24,463 nucleotides of DNA from positions 1-24,463 of the forward strand of contig DATDHU010000014.1 of NCBI GenBank assembly GCA_036521415.1, given 5' to 3'. This stretch comes from DASXMT01 sp036521415. GTDB lineage: Bacteria > Actinomycetota > Acidimicrobiia > Acidimicrobiales > RAAP-2. Position numbers and translations under genes: made by a program. Below are positions 1 to 7,921 of this stretch, piece by piece. Under the pieces are notes generated by a model, which saw only the letters and a program-made list of their open reading frames with translations, did no database searches and was not told the DNA's origin. Each line of letters opens with the position of its first letter. Within the stretch, counting starts at the first letter, position 1.

Positions 1-2
1 GG

Positions 3-3000
3 CGGTTCACCGGTACCCAGAAGATCGTGTCGCTGTCGGTGGTGGCCGCCATCGTGATCCTCACCACCGTCTTCGCCGTGATCGGGCAACCGAGTATCGC
101 CGTCCAGCCCAAGCCCTTCGGCGGCTCGTTGATCCTCAACGACGTGCAGGACCCCGTGGTCATCGATGTGGCCACCGGTTCGCCCAACCTGCGCCTCCAG
201 GGCATCGAGTCCCAGGTCGGGGCCACCGATCCCTCACTGGTCGATGCCGTCCCCCTGACCGACGACACGCTCCTGGTCAACCGGCACACGGGCACCTTCA
301 ACGTGCTCGGACTGGGCAACTCGATCGTGAAGACCAGCGGCGGCATCGCCCTCGGCGACCTTCCCGGAACGACCGTTGCGGCCGGGTTCGCGGCCGGTGA
401 CAACGGCTACATCGTCCGCTACGCACCGGCTGCCGCAACCGTCTCGTTGGTCGACCAGGCCACGGTGGCTGCCGCCGCCCGCTCGGGGGCGGGCGCGCCG
501 GGCACCGGCGCGACGGTGCCGTTGCTCGGATTCGCCACGGTGGCCGAGCCGATCCCGACCGACCCGGGGTCCACCGTCGTGGCCAACGGCGACCTGTGGA
601 CGATCACCCGGTCCAACGGGCAGGGGACCCTCCAGCGGTTCGCCCCCGGGTCGCCGGGGAAGCAACTGGACTCGTCCCCGTTCGGAGGGGTCGACCCGAT
701 CGCCGCGCTGGCGGCCGCCCGCACCACCGGTGGGGAGGCGGTGGCCTTGGCCGAGCCGTCCGGTATCCGGATCCTGCAGCCCCTTCCGGGGGGCGGGACC
801 CCCCAATCGACCACCGTCCCGGTGGCCGCCGGAACCAGAGTGGACCAGATCGTGCCGGTCGGAAACGATGACGGGCAGGTCCTTTTCTCCTACCACTCGG
901 AGGCCGGTTGGCGACTGGTCGGCGTCAACCTGTCCAGCGGCCAGGCGCTACCTGAGCAGGCGGTGACCGGGCTGCCGCCCAAGGCCACCTTGGAGTCGCC
1001 GGTGATCAACGACGGTGCCATCTATGCCATCGCCGATGATGGCTCGGCCACACCGCCGCTGGTGAGGATCGACCCCAGGAACGGCGCCGCCGCCCCGCTG
1101 ACCGGCGCGGCCACCTACCCGGTCGCCGGGCCGGCCGAGGCCACCACCTTCACCGACGCAGGCCTGCCCCCGCAGGTCATCGCGGTGGGACCACGGGTGA
1201 TCATCAACAACCCCAACCGGGTCCTGGCCGTGGTCGTGTTCACCGACGGATCCCGGCCCACCCGGGTGATCGACAAGCGCACCGCGGTTGCCGTCGACCC
1301 CTCGGCCCTACCCGGCGCACCGGCTGGGAACGCTCCCGTCACCACGCCGTCGGCCGCGCCGACGAAGGACGCCGTCTCGCAACCTCAGCCCGTCGACACG
1401 CAGCTCCGGTGCAAGACCATCTCCCAGACGCCCCGCGTCCCCGTGCTCGACCAGCCGGTGCCGGCTTCCCACTCGGTGTCGCTGTCGTGGACCTACACGC
1501 TGCTCGACGACCAGGACTGCGAACCGACGTCCTATCTGGTCACCGTGGCCGCGGTGGGTGGCGGCCCCTCCCCGGCCACCACCCAGTTCCCGGTGAACGG
1601 GCAGACCCAGTTCACCGTGCCCGGGCTCCGGCCCAATACCACCTACGCGTTCGTGGTCACCGCCCTCATCAACAGCCAGTCGACTCCGTCGTTGCCCCGG
1701 GAGGCGACCACCAACCCGTTGGGCCCCGACGCGCCGCTGTCGGTGACCACCGTGGCCAACGGCGGTACCGGGTGGACGGTCAGCTGGACGGTGTGCCAGG
1801 GGAACGCGTGTGACAGCAACCTCCCCGCCGCGAACTGGACGGTCACCGGGTCGAGTTGTGGCAGCGGCTCCCAGTTCGTCGGCAGCCCGCCGGTGGTCAG
1901 CGTCCCCGGTACCGCGGGAGCTGTGCAGAGTGCCACCGTTCCCTTCGACCAGTTCCCCACCCTGGTCGGCGACTCACTCAGCTTCTCGGTGCAGGGCACC
2001 AGCGCCACCGGGTTGGCCGGTGACGCCACCGGTGACGGTACCTGCACCGAGGGGTGGCGGCCGGCCGACCCGTCCGCTTTCACCGTGGTGGGGAGCGCCA
2101 CTCCTTCGCCGGGAGGCACGTCGGTGACGGCGACGCTCCAGGTGCAGCCGAACGCGGGCGTCCCCAACGTGGATGCCTTCGGATCGATCAACGTCCGCTA
2201 CGCCTTCTCGGTGCTCGACCAGACCACCGGCCAGACCAGTCCGCCCCAATCCGTCTCCCAACCCTCAGCCGCCTTCGCCGGGCTGGCGCCGGGCCACACC
2301 TATGTCCCCCAGGTGAGCGTCACGCCCCTGATCTCGCCAATCCCCGGTGCGGCCGTGAGCGGCGCGCCCTTCGGCACCACGGTGCCCTGGCCCTCGGGAA
2401 TCACGGCCACCCAGGTGGGCGGGGTCGCTCCGGGCAGCACCCCCCATCAGGGGACGGCCCAGTTCTCCCTGGCCAACGTGTTCGCCGTGCCTTCGGCCGC
2501 AGTGACCGCATCGGCCACCGTGACCTGTGGGAACTTCCAGGGTTCGGGTGGAAGCGGGTTGCCCGTTTCCCCCGCTGCCGGTGCCGCCGGCTCGGTCAGC
2601 ATTTCGCTCGACTTCACCCAGGAGGCAGGGTCCTGCTCGGTCGTCTTCACCCTGTCCGATGGCCCCGGCGGGCCCTACGGCGCCGTTCCCTTCCAGGTGC
2701 CGAGCGCGGCGCTGACGGCGAACCCGCCGCCCCTGCCCGTGTCCAAGGCCAACTTCAGCGTCACCCCCCAACCGGGAGCCATGAAGGTGTCGAGCAACTA
2801 CTCGGGCGGGGGCGGCACCGGGTGGGCCATCGACCTCGTCGCCTCGTCCACCTGCACCAGCATCACCAATACGCCAGGCGGGACGGGCGGCCCCTGGAGC
2901 ACAACCGTCACGGTGCCCTCGTGCGCGACGGGGCCGACGATCGACGTGCAGGTCACCTTCACCTACGGGGGGCAGAACGTTCCCATCGACCTGGGCAGTG

Positions 3001-3281
3001 TCCCGGTCGTCCCCGTCCCCGTCCCACCCACGGTCACCTCGGTCAGCCCGGCGACCGGACCGGCGGCCGGCGGGACGCCCGTGACCATCACCGGCACCGG
3101 CTTCACCGGGGCGACCTCGGTGCAGTTCGGGAGCGCGGCCGGTATCGCCCTGGTCGTCGACTCGGACACCCAGCTCACCGTGACCACCCCACCCGGTGCG
3201 GCCGGTGCGGCGCCGGTCACCGTGACCGCCCCGGGCGGTACCAGCACGGCCGGACCGACCTCCCAATTCACGTACTCGTGA
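3..3281 (+). CDS. Membrane-anchored Fn3/IPT extracellular protein (5' partial)
   Basis: The frame is open to the window edge, so the true start lies upstream; the first in-frame GTG is at 27. The visible 1092 residues begin with a basic stretch (RRFTGTQK) and one hydrophobic segment (about residues 9-28), which suggests a signal anchor with the rest outside the cell. Residues about 45-430 are repetitive and beta-rich, alternating VxVV and G-D turns, and could be a propeller; I infer this without a family match. A Thr/Pro/Ala linker follows, then a fibronectin type III domain (about 483-570, with SLSWTY and LRPNTTYAFVVTA), one or two weaker Fn3-like units (one near 727-777), and a C-terminal IPT/TIG domain (about 1010-1092, with GGTPVTITGTGF). 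No catalytic motif is visible. It lies about 110 bases upstream of moxR on the same strand. Fn3 proteins in this position belong to the actinobacterial MoxR/DUF58/TgpA block. Its ligand is unknown; adhesion or surface sensing is a guess. Confidence 0.85.
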   Translation, partial: RFTGTQKIVSLSVVAAIVILTTVFAVIGQPSIAVQPKPFGGSLILNDVQDPVVIDVATGSPNLRLQGIESQVGATDPSLVDAVPLTDDTLLVNRHTGTFNVLGLGNSIVKTSGGIALGDLPGTTVAAGFAAGDNGYIVRYAPAAATVSLVDQATVAAAARSGAGAPGTGATVPLLGFATVAEPIPTDPGSTVVANGDLWTITRSNGQGTLQRFAPGSPGKQLDSSPFGGVDPIAALAAARTTGGEAVALAEPSGIRILQPLPGGGTPQSTTVPVAAGTRVDQIVPVGNDDGQVLFSYHSEAGWRLVGVNLSSGQALPEQAVTGLPPKATLESPVINDGAIYAIADDGSATPPLVRIDPRNGAAAPLTGAATYPVAGPAEATTFTDAGLPPQVIAVGPRVIINNPNRVLAVVVFTDGSRPTRVIDKRTAVAVDPSALPGAPAGNAPVTTPSAAPTKDAVSQPQPVDTQLRCKTISQTPRVPVLDQPVPASHSVSLSWTYTLLDDQDCEPTSYLVTVAAVGGGPSPATTQFPVNGQTQFTVPGLRPNTTYAFVVTALINSQSTPSLPREATTNPLGPDAPLSVTTVANGGTGWTVSWTVCQGNACDSNLPAANWTVTGSSCGSGSQFVGSPPVVSVPGTAGAVQSATVPFDQFPTLVGDSLSFSVQGTSATGLAGDATGDGTCTEGWRPADPSAFTVVGSATPSPGGTSVTATLQVQPNAGVPNVDAFGSINVRYAFSVLDQTTGQTSPPQSVSQPSAAFAGLAPGHTYVPQVSVTPLISPIPGAAVSGAPFGTTVPWPSGITATQVGGVAPGSTPHQGTAQFSLANVFAVPSAAVTASATVTCGNFQGSGGSGLPVSPAAGAAGSVSISLDFTQEAGSCSVVFTLSDGPGGPYGAVPFQVPSAALTANPPPLPVSKANFSVTPQPGAMKVSSNYSGGGGTGWAIDLVASSTCTSITNTPGGTGGPWSTTVTVPSCATGPTIDVQVTFTYGGQNVPIDLGSVPVVPVPVPPTVTSVSPATGPAAGGTPVTITGTGFTGATSVQFGSAAGIALVVDSDTQLTVTTPPGAAGAAPVTVTAPGGTSTAGPTSQFTYS

Positions 3282-3392
3282 TGCCCGGTCACCGACAGAG
3301 GCCGAGCGCGCACCGGATGATCCGCGTCCCGCCCCGGGTGCATGTTGCAGCATGGAACCAACTGGGAGGCCCCCCGTGACCGAGGAGAACCG

Positions 3393-4376
3393 TTGACCGA
3401 CTACTTCGACACCGAAACCCACCAGGCCACGGCCAGCTTCGCCAGTCGCTTCGAGCGCCTGGTCACCAACGTCGGCCGGGTCATCCAGGGCAAGGACGAC
3501 GTCATCAAGCAGGCGGTCATCTGCCTTCTGGCCGAGGGACACCTGCTCATCGAGGACGTCCCCGGCACGGGAAAGACCTCCCTGGCCCGGGCCATCGCCG
3601 CCACCGTCGAGCTCACGTGGAACCGCATCCAGTTCACGCCTGACCTCTTGCCGTCCGACGTGACCGGGGTGTCCGTCTTCAACCAGGGTTCGACCGAGTT
3701 CGAGTTCCGGGCTGGCCCCATCTTCGCCAACATCGTGGTGGCCGACGAGATCAACCGGGCCTCCCCGAAGACGCAGTCGGCCCTGCTCGAGGTGATGGAG
3801 GAGGGGACGGTGAGCACCGATGCTGTCGTCTACCCGGTCCCGCACCCTTTCATGGTGGTCGCCACGCAGAACCCCATCGACATGGAGGGCACCTACCAGC
3901 TGCCCGAGGCCCAGCTCGACCGGTTTCTCATGTGCCTGTCGGTCGGCTACCCCGACCCCGATGCCGAGGCCCTGGTTCTCCGGACTCAGAAGGACACCGC
4001 CCCCGTCGACTACCTGAGCCCGGTACTCTCGGCCGCCGATCTCACCGACATGATCCACCAGGTCCGCTCCACCGAGGTCTCACCGGCCATCGAGCTCTAC
4101 ATCGTCGCTCTGGCCAACCACACCCGCAGCGCACCCGAGGTGCGTCTCGGCGTTTCGCCCCGGGGGAGCCTGGCCCTGCTGCGCGCCTCCCGGGCCCGCT
4201 CGGCCGCCAACGGGAGGCCCTTCGTCACCCCTGAGGACATCAAGGCGTTGGCCTCGGCCGTGCTGGCCCACCGGATCATCCTGCACCCCGAAGCCGAGTT
4301 GCAGGGGCGCAGCGCTACCGAGGTGGTGCAACGGGCGCTCGAGACGGTGCCCGTTCCCCGCACCGTCGCCGGGTGA
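3393..4376 (+). CDS. moxR: MoxR-family AAA+ ATPase
   Basis: Cytoplasmic AAA+ ATPase of the MoxR type; the family acts as a chaperone or maturation factor, usually with a neighbouring DUF58 or VWA protein. From the TTG start it has 327 residues, the usual family size. Visible motifs are Walker A PGTGKTS (residues 57-63), Walker B VVADEINR with Asp118-Glu119, sensor 1 around VVATQNPIDMEGTY, an arginine-finger region LDRFLM, and sensor 2 VSPRGSLALLRASRA. I chose TTG at 3393 because GAGGAG (3382-3387) sits five bases upstream. An in-frame ATG at 3342 would add 17 residues that look unlike the family and has no clear ribosome site. A six-codon ORF (GTG at 3376) ends in a TGA overlapping the TTG. 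The gene lies between the Fn3 protein and DUF58, probably in one transcript. Confidence 0.93.
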   Translation: MTDYFDTETHQATASFASRFERLVTNVGRVIQGKDDVIKQAVICLLAEGHLLIEDVPGTGKTSLARAIAATVELTWNRIQFTPDLLPSDVTGVSVFNQGSTEFEFRAGPIFANIVVADEINRASPKTQSALLEVMEEGTVSTDAVVYPVPHPFMVVATQNPIDMEGTYQLPEAQLDRFLMCLSVGYPDPDAEALVLRTQKDTAPVDYLSPVLSAADLTDMIHQVRSTEVSPAIELYIVALANHTRSAPEVRLGVSPRGSLALLRASRARSAANGRPFVTPEDIKALASAVLAHRIILHPEAELQGRSATEVVQRALETVPVPRTVAG

Positions 4377-4381
4377 GCACA

Positions 4382-4427
4382 CCGGGGACAGGCGACCGGA
4401 TGGGCACTCCGGGGACAGGCGGCCGGA
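4382..4427 (+). repeat. Imperfect 27-bp direct repeat in the moxR-DUF58 gap
   Basis: Two 19-base copies at 4382-4400 and 4409-4427 differ at one position (core CCGGGGACAGGCG). Flanking similarity gives a period of 27 bases. They fill much of the 100-base space between the moxR stop and the DUF58 start. No hairpin followed by a T-run is present, so this does not look like a terminator. Confidence 0.7.
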
Positions 4428-4476
4428 GGACGCGAGGTACCGGTCACCGGGTGAGCGGGCCGGGAGGGCACGGCCG

Positions 4477-5613
4477 GTGACCCGGCTCGGTCTCGGTGCC
4501 GCGCTGGCCGGGGCGGCCTTTGTGGTGGTGGGCTGGGCCCTCGTATGGCCGGCTCTCGTGGTGGTGGGCGTCGGGGCCCTCGTCCTCGTACTGGTGGCGC
4601 TGGCCTACATCGTCCGGCGTCCGCGTCTGCACATCGACCGTCAGATCCACCCGCCCCGGGTGTCCAAGGGACTCCCGGCCATCGCCTTCCTGCACTTCAC
4701 CAACACCGGGGCCCGCACCGTGCCCACCAGCGTCGCCGTACAGCCCTACGGCGCACTCCGGGTCGAGACGGTCTTGCCCAAGTTGCTCGGGGGTCAGGCG
4801 GGCATGCGCAGCTACCGGCTCCCCACCACCCGGCGCGGTATCTTCACCATCGGGCCGGTCGAGATCAGCCGGGCCGATCCGTTCGAATTCGCCCGGGTCA
4901 CCCAGCGCCACGGCGGCTCCGAGCAGATCTGGGTCTACCCGTACATCATGCCCTTCCGGCCGCTCCCGTCGGGGAGGACCCGCCACCTGGAAGGCCCGTC
5001 GTCGGACACCGCGCCGGAGGGCAGCATCACCTTCCATCGCCTGCGCGACTACGTGGTGGGTGACGACCTGCGGATGATCCACTGGAAGTCCACTGCCCGC
5101 ACCGGCCGCTTGATGGTCCGGCACAACGTCGACACCTCCCAGCCCTACACCGTCGTCCAACTCGACCTGCGACCGGTCCGCTACTCGGAGGAGACCTTCG
5201 AGACGGCCGTCGATGTCGCCGCTTCGGCCGTCAGCTGCGCAGCGGTGGGCAAGGCCCCGGTGCAGTTGCGCTCCACCAACGGCACCCAGGTGGGCGGTCC
5301 ACGCCAGCGCGAGCCTCAGGCCCTCCTCGACTACCTGACTGCGGTCGAGCCTGACGAAGGGGGCTCGATCGTCTCGGACCTGTCGTTGCTCCGTCGTGAG
5401 CGCGGGGGCACGGCCCTGATCGTGGTCACCGGCCAGCTCGACGCGGCCGACCTTCCCGCCATCGCCGGGTTGCGACGGCGATTCCAGCGGGTGGTGGTGG
5501 TCTCGGTGGCCCCTGTCGGCACGGCCGTCCCCCGGTACCCCGGGGTGAACGTGGTGACCGGTGAGGACCACGACGAGTTGTGTGCGGCGTGGAACCTGGA
5601 GGCGGCCCTGTGA
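4477..5613 (+). CDS. DUF58 domain membrane protein
   Basis: A 378-residue DUF58 protein, the standard partner of MoxR. Two adjacent hydrophobic segments lie at about residues 5-45 and are followed by a soluble portion. The family signature is clear: a YVVGDDLRMIHWKSTAR stretch around residues 190-206, preceded by the RRGIFTIGPVEISRADPF region typical of the domain. The C-terminal half is consistent with the degenerate VWA-like fold reported for these proteins; I infer that from the family. The GTG start at 4477 is supported by GGGAGGG (4462-4468) eight bases upstream. The stop codon overlaps the start of the next gene (GTGA, 5610-5613), which points to translational coupling. It probably works with MoxR and the TgpA-like protein at the membrane; the molecular activity of DUF58 is not established. 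Confidence 0.92.
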   Translation: MTRLGLGAALAGAAFVVVGWALVWPALVVVGVGALVLVLVALAYIVRRPRLHIDRQIHPPRVSKGLPAIAFLHFTNTGARTVPTSVAVQPYGALRVETVLPKLLGGQAGMRSYRLPTTRRGIFTIGPVEISRADPFEFARVTQRHGGSEQIWVYPYIMPFRPLPSGRTRHLEGPSSDTAPEGSITFHRLRDYVVGDDLRMIHWKSTARTGRLMVRHNVDTSQPYTVVQLDLRPVRYSEETFETAVDVAASAVSCAAVGKAPVQLRSTNGTQVGGPRQREPQALLDYLTAVEPDEGGSIVSDLSLLRRERGGTALIVVTGQLDAADLPAIAGLRRRFQRVVVVSVAPVGTAVPRYPGVNVVTGEDHDELCAAWNLEAAL

Positions 5614-7877
5614 CCGTTCGGCGGCTGGTGGACGCGGCCATCCTCCCCTTGGCGGCGGTGATGGTGTTCCTGTCCTCGACCCCGTGGATGCGGGCCTTCG
5701 CCCCGTCCACGGTGGTCCCGCTGCTGGCGGTGGCCGCGGTGGTCTCGATCGCCGTCCCCGCGCTGGTCGTCCGTGCCTTCAACCGCCCGGCACCGTGGTC
5801 GATCCTGGCCTCGGCCGTGCTGTTCGTCCTCCTCGCCTTGTTCGGCGTGCTCCGCCAGCCGTTCGGGTTCGCCGATCTCGGCCGGGGGTTCGCCCTCGGG
5901 CCGGCGCGCCTGCTGTCCGAGACGCTTCCGGTCGACCACCCGCGGTTCTTGTTGATCGTACCCGTGGCCCTGTGCTGGCTGGTCGGCGCCATCACCGGTG
6001 AGCTCTTGGAGCGGGGCCGATCGGTGGGATGGCCGTCGTTGACCCCGCTGGTGGGGTTCGGGCTCGCTTTCGCGGCGACATCGGGAGGATCTGGCAACGA
6101 CGTGGGCTGGGCCGTGGCCCTCTTTGCCGTGGACGGCGTCGTCCTGTTCAGCCGGCAGTGGCTGCAACGGGGCCCCACTCTGGCGCAACTCGAGGGGGAC
6201 CGGGCCCGCAGCCCGATCCGACCCCTGGTCTACGGCACCGGGACCCTGGTGGTGGCCGGCTTGGTCTGCGCTTTCGCCGTGCCGGCAGTTCCCGCCCTGA
6301 AGGGGGCTCCGACTGCGCCGACCCGGACCCCGCCGGTGACCACGGTGCGGCCCATCACCCCGACGGCCGAGGCGGCCGAGCTGCGGGACACAGGCGCCAT
6401 CCGGGGACCGGCAACCCTCTACACCGTGACCGTGGACCGATCGACGCCCGGCTACGTCTCCCTCACCGATCTCGACGCCTACGACGGGGACGTGTGGTCG
6501 TTCGACGGCACGTTCCGTCCGACGGGCGGGAGCATTCCGGTGGCCCTGGGCACACCACCGACATCGGCGCGGCAACTGGTCACCCAGCACTACACGGCCG
6601 TGAAGCCGCCGAGCGTGCCGTGGATGCCATTCGTCGACCGTCCGGTGAGTGTTGACGACGTGGATGTCCAGTTCGAGCCCACCTCGGGGATGGTGCTCCC
6701 GACCTCGCCGCTCGTCGCGGGGAGCCGGTTCTCCGTCCAATCGGATACGACCGGTCACACCCTGTTGACCCTCGACCCCCATGCGTTGGCCAACCCGCTG
6801 GCTGCCTCACCCGACTATCTCGACGCCGCGGTACCCATATCCGAGACGAGCGACCTGTCCAAGTACCTGACCCAGCTGGCGGCCACGGCCAACCAACCAG
6901 CCGCCCCTACGTTGGCGTTCTTGAAGGCCGTCGAGCAGGTGTTCCGCGACGACTATCGACAGGTCGAGCTTCCGGCCCGGGCCTCGACCACTACTGGCAC
7001 GACCTCCGCCGCAATCCAGCCCACCGTGGGCGGGACCTCGTTCCAGGATGTGGCCCAGGCGGTCATGGCCCAGCGTCAGGCCACCCCCGAGCAGTTCGCC
7101 ACCATGTTCGCCCTCCTGGCTCGCAGCGTCGGCGTGCCTGCCCGCCTGGTCACCGGGTTCAGGACGGCTGACCTCGCACCCCATGTCCGGACGGCGCTGA
7201 CCACCGCGCAGGCTTGGACCTGGGTGGAGGTGCCTGTGTCCGGACTTGGGTGGGTGGTGATCGACCCGACACCGACGGCCACCGGAAAGCCTCCGGTCGA
7301 GAACCTGTCCACCTCGACCACCTCGACCACCGCGCCCCCGCCGACCAACGCCCGGACCAACGCCGGACAGAACGGCCATGCCCTTGCGCCGCCCGTGACC
7401 GTTCACGGCACCAATTCCCACACCGCACTCCTGGTCGCGGTGGCCGTCGTCGCCGGAGTGCTCGTCATTGCCGCCCTGGTCTTCGGCTGGATCATCCTCC
7501 GTAAGCGGAGACGCCGGCAGCGCCGCCGAGCGGGCGAGACGGCGATCGATCGGGTGGTGGGTGCCTGGCACGAGACGCTCGACACCCTGACCGAAGCTGA
7601 CATGGTCGACCTGACCGCGCTGACCAGTGACGAGGTCGGCGAATCGGTGCGCCGCCAGCTCGGTGATCCGGTTGCCGCCCATGCCGCCCGGGTGGGCGCG
7701 GTGGCCAACGTCGCTCTGTTCTCCTCGAGATCGGGGATCGACACTGCGGTCGCCGACGACATGTGGGACGAACACGACGAGTTGCGACGGTCCATCCACG
7801 CGAGGCTAGGGCTTCGGTCGAGACTGCGGATGATGCTCCGAACGGCCCCGAAGGCCGCCGAAGATCAGCGACCCTAG
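5610..7877 (+). CDS. TgpA-like protein, catalytically degenerate transglutaminase fold
   Basis: A 755-residue multi-pass membrane protein of the TgpA/DUF3488-transglutaminase type. Roughly six N-terminal transmembrane segments (residues about 8-235) lead into an extracytoplasmic region, a transglutaminase-like core (about 480-555), a Thr/Pro linker, one more transmembrane helix (about 610-632), a basic RKRRRRQRRR stop-transfer and a cytoplasmic tail. The core keeps EQFATMFALLARSVGVPARL and GLGWVVIDPTPT, so the alignment is firm. The nucleophilic Cys position is Pro493 (CCC at 7086-7088) and the His position is Trp536; only the third residue, Asp552, remains. A peptidase or transglutaminase reaction is therefore unlikely, and a binding or scaffold role is more plausible. 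GTG at 5610 overlaps the DUF58 stop, with GGAGG at 5598-5602. An in-frame GTG at 5580 would add ten residues lying inside DUF58 and is less likely. Confidence 0.9.
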   Translation: MTVRRLVDAAILPLAAVMVFLSSTPWMRAFAPSTVVPLLAVAAVVSIAVPALVVRAFNRPAPWSILASAVLFVLLALFGVLRQPFGFADLGRGFALGPARLLSETLPVDHPRFLLIVPVALCWLVGAITGELLERGRSVGWPSLTPLVGFGLAFAATSGGSGNDVGWAVALFAVDGVVLFSRQWLQRGPTLAQLEGDRARSPIRPLVYGTGTLVVAGLVCAFAVPAVPALKGAPTAPTRTPPVTTVRPITPTAEAAELRDTGAIRGPATLYTVTVDRSTPGYVSLTDLDAYDGDVWSFDGTFRPTGGSIPVALGTPPTSARQLVTQHYTAVKPPSVPWMPFVDRPVSVDDVDVQFEPTSGMVLPTSPLVAGSRFSVQSDTTGHTLLTLDPHALANPLAASPDYLDAAVPISETSDLSKYLTQLAATANQPAAPTLAFLKAVEQVFRDDYRQVELPARASTTTGTTSAAIQPTVGGTSFQDVAQAVMAQRQATPEQFATMFALLARSVGVPARLVTGFRTADLAPHVRTALTTAQAWTWVEVPVSGLGWVVIDPTPTATGKPPVENLSTSTTSTTAPPPTNARTNAGQNGHALAPPVTVHGTNSHTALLVAVAVVAGVLVIAALVFGWIILRKRRRRQRRRAGETAIDRVVGAWHETLDTLTEADMVDLTALTSDEVGESVRRQLGDPVAAHAARVGAVANVALFSSRSGIDTAVADDMWDEHDELRRSIHARLGLRSRLRMMLRTAPKAAEDQRP

Positions 7878-7921
7878 CGCCTAGCGCCTAGCGCCTAGCG
7901 CCTAGCGCCTAACGCCTAGCG
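7873..7921. repeat. Seven tandem copies of CCTAGCG between convergent genes
   Basis: Seven exact head-to-tail units of seven bases; only the sixth differs (CCTAACG). The first unit contains the TAG stop of the TgpA-like gene (7875-7877). The last unit contains the stop of the kinase gene read on the other strand (7916-7918). Every unit carries TAG or TAA on the plus strand and TAG on the minus strand. Because 7 is not a multiple of 3, the stops fall in all three frames of both strands. Confidence 0.95.

Noticed and set aside
3285..3295. Recurrent CGGTCACCG palindrome (also near 4440, 21317 and 22340)
   Set aside because: The same string occurs often inside coding sequence as common Gly-His/Val-Thr codons in this GC-rich genome, so the non-coding copies are not distinctive.
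2054..3379. Plus-strand 441-codon frame overlapping the Fn3 protein gene
   Set aside because: Arg/His/Gly-rich frame with no domain, fully inside a better-supported gene.
2265..4058. Long minus-strand open frame (597 codons) opposite the Fn3 protein and moxR
   Set aside because: Composition is Gly/Arg/Asp-rich, no domain is visible, and it runs antisense to two genes with clear motifs. It is a normal by-product of high GC codon usage. The same applies to 4444-5571, 5331-6782, 6807-7799 and 13353-14216.
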